64,000 nucleotides of DNA from Blasia pusilla (lineage: Eukaryota > Marchantiophyta > Marchantiopsida > Blasiales): contig CM114272.1 of assembly GCA_050084515.1 (NCBI GenBank), positions 29,078,001-29,142,000 on the forward strand, in the 5' to 3' direction. The translations under genes were made by a program, and so were the position numbers. The notes beneath the pieces were generated by a model. That model ran no database searches and had not been told where the DNA came from. It worked only from the letters and a program-made list of their open reading frames with translations. This document shows, piece after piece, positions 38,920 to 49,181 of this stretch (positions are counted from its first letter, which is position 1; every line of letters starts with the position of its first letter).

Positions 38920-39934
38920 TGTCGCGACCCTCATAACCAAACGAACACTAAATAGGCACCAAGGGGAACATCAGAACTCTAGTGGACTCATACTACGATG
39001 ATCACGCTTTGAAGAGGCTTTTGGAAAGGTCTCTTGGAAAAGTCCAAGAGACGAAATGCGGAACAGAGTTGTGCATTTCATACGTAAGTGGTAACGACCA
39101 GGAATCCTGGACCAAACGCAAACCAAGTTTTGTCTTGGAAGGTTGGTTGCCAAAGAGGTGAGAACCAGTTTTAGAACACGACTAGCCTTTGGGGAATTTC
39201 ACTGTGTTTCGAACCATAACGTTTAGCCCCAAGATGCGTTTGGGACAAATAAGGGTGCGTTGGAAAGCCTATCCTAAGATGCTTACAACGCACCAAAGAT
39301 CTCACAAACGCATAAGTACAAGCTGAGATATTGGACAAAAATGACTCTGAGAGAAATCGGGTTGAGGGCCAATTTGAGGGGTCGGCTGTCTTTCCCTAAA
39401 GTTAGGGGGACCCCAGTGATCTCTAAAAGTACTAGTAAGGGGGAGTCTCTCCAAGGAATCTTGGAACACGAACCCCACTTTGAGCACCAAACAGCGACTC
39501 AAGGGCACGGGATGGAACGAGAGTTTGGCGTTGGAACTCGAAACCCAAATCTTATCCAAGGGAGTGGACTTCGTAGGCAACACTTGGATTCCAACCCGCG
39601 ATTCATTTTTGAGACTCGCGGCTAGGGACTTATCGGATGTCCATTGGACATTTGGAACCGCCAAGCACAAAATGCCGTTTGAGGTTCCTGAACCGACCAG
39701 AAAGTCTATCCTAAGTCTTTCGAGACTTGCCTGTGTTGTAAACCGTGAAACTAGGAAGGTTGAGCTTGATGAGAGGCCGAGTCGGGGACTCGGCAAGTTA
39801 GAACCGCTGATTGATCCAGACCCGACTAACGTGAGTGCATGTTTGGATGTAGATTAGCGTTAAGAGCGTGACGTACTGAACGCACGCTTCCGCAACAACA
39901 AAGATTAATGTTCAAGGAGAGTAGGCGCATGACA
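38920..39934 (+). repeat. Gypsy-1 3' LTR
   Basis: Begins TGTCGCGACC after the polypurine tract and ends gcgcatgaca, followed by the target duplication CATTC. Collinear with the 5' LTR and the solo LTR. An open frame inside (39,480-39,857) is shared by the LTR copies only because of sequence homology. Confidence 0.93.
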
Positions 39935-40551
39935 CATTCTCTCTTAATAATATAGAAATTATTCTTGGAGAGAGCCCTTTGAATATTTTAAAATATCCAT
40001 CCTCTTGTCACATGGTCCTTTCAACCAATAGAATTGTTCAATCTTTAGGCCAAGAAAGTCATTTAAAATTGAAAGAAATTAAAAAATTGAGCATAAGTTA
40101 GATCATTAGTTATAAGGTAATTTCTTACCAATAATTTGAATTATCACTTGTATTATTAATAAATTTGATATTTTTAAAATAAAAATCCATAAAAACTAAT
40201 TATTTTGAGAAAAGATCATAATTATTGAAACCCATTTTTAAAGGCTGCTTTGCCTCACGTCCGGTGTTGCCACGTGATAGCACTCGCATAGCTAACTAAG
40301 CCACCAACAAACTAAGTTTCAGTGCTGGTAAACACGACTCCATATTTAAGACCAGACATATCTATGTACTAACTAGTATGAGCCTGAGTGATGCACTAAT
40401 TTACATCATCTTCCATAATTAGTTCTCACGTGTCATTTTAGGTCGATTCGGACCGATTCTATTGGTTCAAATGTGAGATATTCCATTGGTTGAAATTTCC
40501 AAGAGTAAAGAAGAAAAAAATATTACATAACGAGAAGATACTCTCCCATAA

Positions 40552-40695
40552 TCTATACTATTAACAGAAGAGCGGTTTTCAAATGATGACATGGGAGAAT
40601 TCACGTCTTTTGAATCGTGTATGCGACACTTGGCATGAGTAGGGGGGCATTCGGGGTTACTAACAATGGAATGTGCATCGCACGGTCCTAACTAG
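40552..40695 (+). mobile_element. Small non-autonomous Helitron-like element
   Basis: A 144-bp segment that begins with TC after A (A|TCTATACTATTAAC) and ends CTAACTAG followed by T. A perfect hairpin GTGC-ATC-GCAC lies at 40,673-40,683, nine bases before the CTAG. The A|TC start, 3' hairpin and CTRR|T end are the Helitron hallmarks; there are no terminal inverted repeats or target duplications. Being this short, it can only be non-autonomous. Confidence 0.65.
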
Positions 40696-40838
40696 TAAAA
40701 TAGATTGGAGGATATAATATTTTTCTCAATTTTTGTGTTAATATTCACCGAGAATATATAATAGTGTGATTATATAAATAAAAATCCGTAAGAGAGAGAG
40801 ACATTGAAGCCTTGAGTTATTAAACAGGGATTAAAGTC

Positions 40839-40887
40839 TAAACACCACAAACGGACCGTGCCATGCACGGTCCGTTTGTGGTGTTTA
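40839..40887. repeat. Perfect 23-bp inverted repeat with 3-nt loop
   Basis: The left arm 40,839-40,861 is exactly complementary to the right arm 40,865-40,887, separated by CAT. The centre reads GGACCGTGC-CAT-GCACGGTCC. It lies about 750 bp upstream of the CASP-like start codon. It could be a cruciform, a foldback transcript, or a remnant of inverted Helitron-type 3' hairpins, which share the GTGC-NNN-GCACGGTCC core. Confidence 0.95.
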
Positions 40888-41639
40888 TCCCCGGAGTCCG
40901 TGGGCGCCTCCGAGTAGTTCTTTCCCCGTATATATAAATTTTGAAGTAAGTTCATTCATTCAGTATCGGGCGGCTATTTGATGCAGAGAGTACAGTACTC
41001 CTTCTCCTCCTAAAAGACAAACCGGCCCAGGGTTAAGAACTTAAGCATTGACCTTCCAGGTCAGTGGTCAGCCTTAACCCTGGTTCTGCCCGAACCGGAC
41101 ACACTGCTAGCTGCTGCTAGCCTCACCTCCTTCCCCCGGTGGTCGGTCGACCCCGACTCCCGAGTCCCGACTCGTCCCTTGAGACGGATGCTGTAGAGCA
41201 GGCTAGGCCTAGCAAACTCGCGGAGTTCACGTAGGCACTGGTGGTCCACAGTTCCACTCTGTAGGTGGCTGGAGCCGTCTTGAACGTCGCGATTCATGGT
41301 TGTACTCCTGCATTTATATATGGCTGCGGGAGAGTTCGAGGTCGTCCTCACAACTCGTCGGAGTGATCGATAAGACGCTCGTGCGTCCTGTGGAAGGGGG
41401 ATCGCGATTCGCAAGCACTCGGCCTTGGGTTCGTCGTCGACAGACGAGCGGACGAGAGCTGCAGCTCTCGTGCTCTCGTGAGGTCCAGCTCGAAGAAGAG
41501 AGTGAGGGGGTAAGGTGACGCGATAGCCGCTAGCGAAGAGGCTTTCATCGATCCGCTCTTGAACGTCACTGACTATCAAGCCCCGCGCAGAGATTGGAGG
41601 CGAAGTGATTGCCGCGTCGGACGCACTGAAGCAGCTGCT
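40888..41639 (+). promoter_or_regulatory. Upstream region of the CASP-like gene
   Basis: GC content rises sharply from about 41,020 to the start codon at 41,640. A TATA-like stretch (gtatatataaat, about 40,928) lies roughly 700 bp upstream of the ATG, with CT-rich DNA after it. Open frames on the minus strand here (up to 217 codons at 41,061-41,714) overlap the gene and show no family signature. Promoter assignment is inferred from position and composition only. Confidence 0.35.
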
Positions 41640-43086
41640 ATGAAAGGAGATACAGAGATGGGCGATGCGAACAACGGGTACAATGTTAGCGGCGGAAGTG
41701 TTCCGGTATCGCACGTTGGAAATGAGTCCAGTGCACGGCGAGCTAAGTTAGCGGGCGTCTTGCTGCGACTCACGGCGATGGCGCTGTGCGCAACCTCTCT
41801 CGCACTGATGGTCACGAACAAGCAGACCCACAACTTCGTCATCCCTGTCAACCCCCCGGTTATTCTGACCAAGAAGGCGAAGTTCAGTAATGTTTTGGCT
41901 CTCGAGTAAGCACTTCTGACGCAGCTCTCATGTGGTGAACGGCTGGTGCAATTTATATGTCAGAGTCTCGCCTTGGTGCTCGAGTCTTGAGCTCACAAAG
42001 TTCGTGGTGATGGATGTGCAGGGTCTTCGTGTACGCGAATGCGATTGTCGCTGGGTACTCCTTCTTTCGGGCTGTTTGGGCCATTCTCTCAAAGAACAGC
42101 ATCACCTCCAACCGGTTCTACGAGTGGATGGGATTCCTCTTGGACCAGGTAATGTCGCGCCTCTCGCTGTGAGGATTCTTTCGAGTGAGGCCCTGTAGCG
42201 ACTCGCCGTCGTGCTCGTCTGATGGTCCTAATTTCCAGACGCGTCTTGCACCCGACGAACTCATATGGACCTCGGCCGCAGAAGGAGCTCACTCCTAGCA
42301 TCCCTGTGTGAACATAGATATTGCTCTGATGTCCGCTCTGGTCCCTGCAGAGCTCGGGCGACTGTAGGTTCACAATCCAGTCAATCGGAAAGAAGTTACT
42401 TCTCTCATCCGTCTAAGCTATGTTCCCGGCAGAGCCTGGGCACTTGAACGTAGGATTAGAAGCGAGTCGATTCGAGACGCTCATCGCTGCTCATCCGTCT
42501 CAGCTGATTTCCCTGCGGAGCCTGGGCGGCTGTAGGATTGTAAGCGAGTCAATTTGAAAGAGGGTATTTCTTATCCGTCTCAACTACCAAGCGACTGTGG
42601 CGTGGGTGTCTGCCCTGCACCGATGAGCTGGTGCAATCAATGCGTCGCAACTCCTCGCTCACGGAACTTCAGCGGTAATAGGGTGTAGGAATGCGCGTCC
42701 CACATTGCGCTCGGTAGTGTGGTCGACTGCGCGAACGTCATGGATCTAGGTGTCTTGTCTATGCTGAGTTACAGCGAGTGAGAGGGAGCCCGTGATGACG
42801 TATTCTGGCTGTTTTCGGTGGTGTGCAGGTGATGGTATATGGTCTGATTGGAGTGGCTGCAGCTGCGACTGAGGTTGCATATTTGGCTAAGAATGGTGAG
42901 CCTGATGTGGAGTGGGCGAAGATCTGTAACGTGTTTTCTCAATTCTGCAACCAGGTGGGCGTATCTGTAGTGATCTGCTTCGCCGGAATTCTGGCGCTGA
43001 TTTGTCTTGCGATCGTCTCTGCCAAGAAAGTTTTCAGCACCGACTTCACGCCTCGTGCCATAGCCACCCGGAAGGATGTTTACTAA
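41640..43086 (+). CDS. CASP-like four-transmembrane protein, complete
   Basis: Member of the plant CASP-like (CASPL) family related to Casparian-strip scaffold proteins; it would sit in the plasma membrane. Three exons join in phase: 41,640-41,905, 42,022-42,148 and 42,829-43,086, giving 216 residues, a normal length. ATG 41,640 is the first in-frame ATG; a second is six codons on. Four helices are visible at about residues 37-58, 90-111, 125-150 and 175-197. The family's Arg in the first helix (LLRLTAMALC) and Asp in the third (FLLDQVMVY) are present. Two Cys in the last extracellular loop (ICNVFSQFC) match the family pattern. The first exon-exon joint restores a Glu codon (GA|G). No lesion is seen, so this is an intact host gene among transposons. 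The exact substrate or scaffold role is unknown. Confidence 0.95.
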
Positions 43087-44650
43087 AGTCCCCCCCTCCC
43101 CCGAGTTGAGAAACGAGCTCCCTGTAGACACTAGGCTCTCGTGGAGCATCGTCGCCATGCCCGTCTCACAGTCGATCTCTAGAGAGATCGGAATCTCATG
43201 ACGGACACCAAAGGGTCTTAGCACATGCAGCGCTGTACCAAACACCTTAGTCCCATCTCTTGGCTACCCTCCCATCTCTTTCTCCCCTTTTACCCCGCAT
43301 TCGCCATGCTTATCCGCTCTGTCCGCCCGCTGCGATGCTCTTCAGGCGTCGTGAGGCAGAATGAGTGTCCGGCGAGCCCTCTCTCCTCCGCAGACCTCCC
43401 CTCGGGGAAGCAGTAGCGGATCCATTCTCATCGAGGTCACCACCACAACCGATCCCATCGGTTTCACGGAGCTTCAATGGCGCAACCGAATCTCGATTTC
43501 ATGCACATTCGCGTACTAGATTTCTTTGTGGCCAACGATGTTCCATTTCGATGACTATTTTTTACATAGTAATACATTCACCATATAAAGGCGAGTGTTG
43601 CCTTCATCTGTGCTCTCGTCGGCTGATTGTAAGTAATACCCCTGAGGGTGAATGGCGTGCATGAATGGTCACGTTTGAGTCATCAAACCGTACTCATTTC
43701 GCTCTCGAGGGCATAGTCCGTAGCCACGCTCTATACCGTACTCTATGCTCAATAATACCGAAGCGCGTTTTGTTTGCAATGGGCCTCTGTCCGATTTTGG
43801 ATGCGCGTCTCCACGTCTAGCCTTTCACGCGAAGCGCTGGACCTCGAACCTCTTCTGAGGGTGTGTGACCAGCACTTTGCAGAGGAACCACGGTCCGCAG
43901 CGCCCACCATAGAATGTGTGTAATATCCACCCCGAAATTCGCGTGAATGAATCGATGTCGTATTGCGCTCCGAACGTCATCCACCGGTCCTCGGAAGCTG
44001 GGAATTAGAGATCCTATTCAACAGTCTCCGTTGTAGTCGTTAGTCGTTGCATGCAAGCGACGAGGAGGATGATTTCCACCAGTCTACTGGCCGGCCCGCG
44101 AGCAACTGATTCGCAGCGGCACGGGTACCATTCAGGCTACGAGTTTGTTAGCGACTTTCGTCCAACCGCACACAAGTACGTTTGCGCATATTCTTCCGTT
44201 TCATAGCTCCAACGAATTAGGCGCACAGAGGGAGGAAGCGATCAGATTGTCGAAGGAAGACCCATTCCTCCACGGTCCACGTTAGGAGAGACCACCGTAG
44301 TGAACGCTAGTTTTTTGCTTTCTATCTGACGTTACTCATAATGCGCACGCGTAGCACGGGGCTGCGACGAATCCGAGAGATCCCGCGCCGGTCGCGTCTC
44401 CGGAAACTTGGGAGAAATCGGTGTGAGTCGGAAAGCCTCCTTTCGAATGACAGACAGATCAGAAATGAATGCGGTGCAGATGAATGCGGTGCGCAGTCAT
44501 CATGGAGTACGCGACAACGGAGATTCCTCAAGGACTCTCACTTCGGATTGGAAGCCATCCATGCGATCTAACCTCAATTACCGATCGCGCGAGGCCGTGG
44601 CCGCTTCATCTGAAATCGCATAGTTGTGGGAAGCTATCCGTAATGGTAAG
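43087..44650. other. GC-rich 3' flank of the CASP-like gene
   Basis: Gene-like base composition continues for about 1.5 kb after the stop codon. It holds short frames on both strands (for example 44,341-44,571) without recognisable motifs. It probably contains the 3' UTR and perhaps the edge of a neighbouring unrecognised gene. Confidence 0.3.
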
Positions 44651-47600
44651 GGCCCATTTAGTAAAAATCATAACTTCCTAGCTGGTGTTGATATTTTTTT
44701 TGCCCATGGTGACTTTGGTTGTTAGGGAAAGTACTCTTCGGGCCCGGTTTTGGCCCGTGGGTTTTTATGCTATTGTGCCCCCCCTTCCTTTGTATCCCTA
44801 TGGTTTTTCCATCCAAGTTTCTGTTGAAGTTTATATTTTTTAATCGTCCGGGTTAGGGGGAAGGCCCGAAAAGCCGTTCGGACTACTCCGGAAGAGGAGG
44901 GGTGGGAGTTGTGCGTTGGCCCATGCCATCGACGTATGTCACCGGCGAGCCTTAATTCCATGGGGTACCCGAGAAGAAATGAAATACCCCATGAAGAAAT
45001 AAAATTGGACAAGATAGATTATTCTCGAGAGCGCCAAAACGGGTAGCTCGGAAGCTACTCATTTGGGGTTTGGGGTCCGGCGAGTCCCCCGGATGGAGAG
45101 ATCCGGAGGCCCCTAAAACCCCGGAGAGGGGGTATTATGACACGCCCTAGTATGAAGTTGTGCCTCAATACCCCCTAATGATGAGGATGAGTATGATCTC
45201 ACTTCCATGGTTGCAACGGATTTTAAAAATATTTTTTTTTATACATTTTTAGCATTTTATAAGTTTTTTTAGAAAAAGGTGCCTTATTGACTGGGATGGG
45301 GAAAAGGGATGCACACTAGTATAAGAGGCTCTTCCCATGGAGACCACGACGCAAGGTCCCACTGGTCCTAATCATACAGTCATATATTTGGCCCGACGAG
45401 AAATTTATCCATTGTTAGGTGTGCTCTATCAATTTTCGATGTTTGGCTATGATGGGTGCTTTGTTCTATCACCGAAGGACCATCCTTGACATTTCCGCGC
45501 CATAAATTTCAGGGTGTAGAACGACCAAAGACCCGCCTTTCCTCCATTGAGTGACAACCATTGTTCTTGGATCAAAAGGATCCCGCGACGATGGGAATGC
45601 TTCAAGGGGACTTGGTCTAAGGGACGTGAAAAGGACCGTCAAAAGACAAGTATTAAAAGTATATTTTTTATAGATTTTAGATTTCTACTTTTTCGGTGGA
45701 TGCAATAATGTAAAATTTTCAATTATTCATTCTAAATGTACAATTGAATTCGAACAATCCTATTGGCTTGGACAAAAAATGATTCTATTGGCTAAAAAAA
45801 AAATTATTTGTCAAAAGAAGAGGTGATCTCAAAGTGAAGAGGCACTCTCCAATAATAATAATATAAATATAGATGAGAGAATTATTTTCAATATTTAGAT
45901 TACTTTCTTACGTGGCTAGAGACGTGTTGAGAATTTTCTAATAGTTTCTCATAGGGGTCCTCTCGGAGGAGTTTGACTTAGATAAATCTGCATATTAATT
46001 GAAGGATGAATTTTTTTTTACTCCTCTATTTGTCCACTACCACTACTCCCTAAAATACTTTTGTGTAAGTTAATTGGGGTCCACATAAAGATATTGGTAA
46101 GGAGAGTGACATTGAAACCTCAATTAATAAAAAAACTCCTTGCATATACATTTATGGTGGAAGATAGGAAAATGAGGGCTTATTTATTTATTTCGCTTTA
46201 TGGTTGGAGAGTGGCATGGAGGAAAACAATTTAGGGACAATTCATATGGTGGGAGGTGGTTCCCATGGATTACAGAGTTTAATTTTTTTTAATATTCAAA
46301 TGAGAAATACATAGACAATATGTTCTTTCTCAATTCCTTAAAGGAAGAGGATGAGATTGAACTTTTCATGTCTCCTTTGTTAGAGTGGGAGAGAGATAGA
46401 CACATTGTTGAGTTTGCAAAATGTATTGCAATAGTCATCCATTGATTTTCCTTCAATCCACTGTAATTGAGAAATTTGAATGACTTATATAGCATTGAAT
46501 AATAGACCATTTTCAAATACATATCCATTATTAGTGATATTGTCACAAGGAGACATAAACTACACTCCAAATTTGTCATCAATTGGCCATCAATTGACGA
46601 GTAACTAGAAACAAGGGCGAGGGGTCTAGAAAGAAAGAAACTATAAAAAGGACAATGATTGCTAATAGTAACAATCATGATGCATGGGTTTTTATCACAT
46701 CCCCCCTATTCATATTTAGCTACTAACTACTGTATTCGAAAAAAATTTGACCAACCCCATATGATACATATGGTATATTCAAAGATTTCAATAGTATTCT
46801 TATGTTTCAGATCCTTATATTGGGTTTTTTTGTCAATCATTGAGGATGGCTTGCAATCCCAAGATAAATTCCGCAATATACATCTATTTTTGGAGTCTCA
46901 CAAATAGTAGGAGCCATAAATAGATCTCACATAGAACATAGATTTAAACATGCTATGAAATAATTTCCAAAGCACTATTGGAATCACCACTCTAATTATT
47001 CTGAATTTATTCGATACTGCTCCCAAAAATTTGTGATGTCGATGTGAAGTTTTGGGACTTATGTTAAACTAGGCCTCAATCCACTCATGACATTATCTAT
47101 TTAAGGCAATCCATAGTATTTCAATGAACATGAAAGGAGGAGATTCTTTTCCAACCAAAAATATGTTCACTAGGATTGGGAAAAAATTCAATACTACAAC
47201 TAAACATGCATGGTAATTTTTACTGATACTTGATAACTTTCTAAGTAATATACGATGTATTTATGCATATATAAATTAATACATATTAGTAGTAGGAAGT
47301 CTTATAAATGATTCATGATTCTTGCTTCCTTCAAGGTAATCTTAGACATCCAAAGTACACGAACTGTCATATGATTGAAAGGATGATCCATCTAAAGTAG
47401 GAGAAATTTAACTATGTTATTTGAGGAGTGATATAGGGTATATATATATAAAAGTAGTCCACAAGTTTTCTTTAAATATCCAAAACGTACAAAATACATA
47501 ACCATCTTGAATTTTTTCTTACAAATGATTTTGAATAATTAGGATTTAGTTTCAAAAAGTTAAAGTCTACTTATGGATTCTCTTTCCACGAGTCTTACTC

Positions 47601-48550
47601 ATTAAGTAATATGAGTCGTATGTAGTCTTTTTCTAATTGTAAAATTTACTTCAAGCCTCAATTTCATTGCTTCAAGCATTGGTTCTATTACGCTACTGCC
47701 ACAATGACAAAAAATCTTTTTACAAGTGCCATAATTTTAGCAATGTTTGATTCTTACTTGCAATCTTGTAATACAACAATATTTATGGATCAAAATGAAG
47801 GTTTAAGGGAGGAAAAATCATGATACTAGAGCTAAAATAAGCTGATTTTATAGAAAAAAATTATTGGATAAAAGTCAAGTTATCCACATGCAATTGGTTT
47901 GAATGTAGATGATGGGAGGAGGCAATCAAATTAGGTGGAATTGACATTATGGGTAAGAGCTTAAGGTCGAGTAAAATAATGGAATGTGATAATATGTTAT
48001 TGAACCTAAAAATCCCATGCCCTTGTTCTTAACTCAAAGTAACACAAAGACCGTTTTCTTCTTCCATTAAAAGATTTTTATGACAGAACTAAAATTATTA
48101 TTATTAATTATAGTAAAATATACGAGTATGATTTAAATGAATTTCCTGAGAGTATGTTCTTAATTAATAATATCTGAATAATGCTCTTATAGCTAGGATA
48201 AATAAAAGATCTTGTGGGCATCTCCATATTAAACTCTAATATTGATAAACAAATGCCCTTCTATGCAATTATGTACTAATTGGAAAAGCTCATAGGGAAT
48301 ACTACCGAAATAGAGGAGCCCCAAAAATAGAGAGTATGCCTTCAATGGAGAGATTCTGTAATTTGGTAAGTAAAACATGACATAGATGGATCCCATTTTT
48401 CCTCACTCTATACCTCATCAAAATAAATAGATTGATGAAAAAATTTGACTTTCCAAAGAAAAAAAATCATATTTCTACCAAGATCATTGATTACTTCTTA
48501 CCTCAAAAGTTACTCCAATTTTTTTTTTAAATGTAGCTTCCTTAGAATGT
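44651..48550. other. AT-rich DNA, no recognised gene
   Basis: No family signature. A 129-codon minus-strand frame at 46,289-46,678 has no recognised domain. At 45,836-45,862 the phrase aagaggcactctccaataataatataaat recurs in similar form at 62,364-62,384 and 62,519-62,548, marking an edge shared by several insertions. Confidence 0.3.
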
Positions 48551-48551
48551 A

Positions 48552-48763
48552 TATAGATATAATTAAAAGAGGATGGGGTTAGAGAAATCCTCCTGTGGTG
48601 TTGACACGTGTCGTTTCAACCATCCTATGATGTTGACACATGACATCTTTAAGAGAATAGCTAAACTAGCATGCCAAGGATTTAACATATGCCTTTCCTC
48701 TCACTACACTAGAACGGGAGCACAAGAAATCTTCATCTGTGCATAGCACGAGCATTATGTTAG
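48552..48763 (+). mobile_element. Short Helitron-like repeat, copy 2
   Basis: Related to 14,061-14,268 through ggggttagagaaa, gtgttgacacgtgtc and gtgcatagcac. The hairpin GTGC-ATA-GCAC is at 48,739-48,749 and the end reads TTAG followed by T, one base away from the canonical CTAG|T. The 5' TC is not conserved. Two diverged copies in one window suggest an abundant family. Confidence 0.5.
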
Positions 48764-49054
48764 TGTAAGGTAAAAGAGAGGTAGCGGGAGAGTGAAGTAG
48801 TATAACAAGAAGATCTAATGATATAGGGATCTTAACATGACAAAAGTTTAGACTTAATGTCATAGATAGATTAAGGAGAGAGCTCCAAATCCATCTAGGG
48901 CTCATAGTTGTGGAATAATCAACAATCACCTCAATGCTTTCGCATAAATTTGTTGGAAACTTTTATAAGAAGCTTAAAAAGAGATATTTAAAGTAAAATT
49001 GTTTCTTCAAATATGCAATGAGATTCGCAATTTCTAATAAGAGTGAAGGATAGT

Positions 49055-49180
49055 TGTCGTGCGCATACACATCGTTACACAACATACATCGTTGTCATCG
49101 AACACACACATAAACATGCACGATCCCATGCTAACTCATGGCATCCAAACAACGGGACAAGAAGTACCAAAATATCTCCA
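49055..49180 (-). repeat. Extra copy of the Gypsy-2 segment A
   Basis: About 126 bp almost identical to 50,754-50,881 (shared gtgcgcatacacatcg, tacacaacatacatcg, gatcccatgctaactcat, agaagtaccaaaatatctcc). It abuts segment B directly, so the order on the minus strand is A-B-A. It is preceded on the plus strand by ATAGT, which resembles the ATAGTT just after 60,248. Confidence 0.9.
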
Positions 49181-49181
49181 A

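Larger units (their letters stand above)
33021..39934 (+). mobile_element. Gypsy-1: Ty3/gypsy chromovirus with both LTRs
   Basis: LTRs lie at 33,021-34,048 and 38,920-39,934 in the same orientation, flanked by a 5-bp target duplication CATTC (33,016-33,020 and 39,935-39,939). Internal order is gag, protease, RT, RNase H, integrase, chromodomain. A polypurine tract (aaggaggggtgag) directly precedes the 3' LTR. The first bases of the 5' LTR read TTTCG where the 3' LTR has TGTCG. Hand comparison over about 240 bp of the two LTRs gives roughly 17 differences, mostly transitions, so the insertion is old. Multiple stops in pol make it inactive. Confidence 0.93.

Noticed and set aside
33678-39857. 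Open frames of about 95-125 codons inside three Gypsy-1 LTRs that share peptide sequence
   Set aside because: The similarity is fully explained by LTR homology; lengths differ and no LTR-encoded protein is expected.
41061-41714. 217-codon minus-strand frame upstream of and overlapping the CASP-like gene
   Set aside because: No motif, overlaps the first exon of a well-supported gene, and GC-rich DNA readily yields long chance frames.
46289-46678. 129-codon minus-strand frame as a gene
   Set aside because: No recognised domain and AT-rich composition identical to its surroundings.
48704-48725. CACTACACTAGAAC as a possible second CACTA terminus
   Set aside because: Only the first bases resemble the terminus at 32,862, there is no subterminal array, and it lies inside the Helitron-like repeat.
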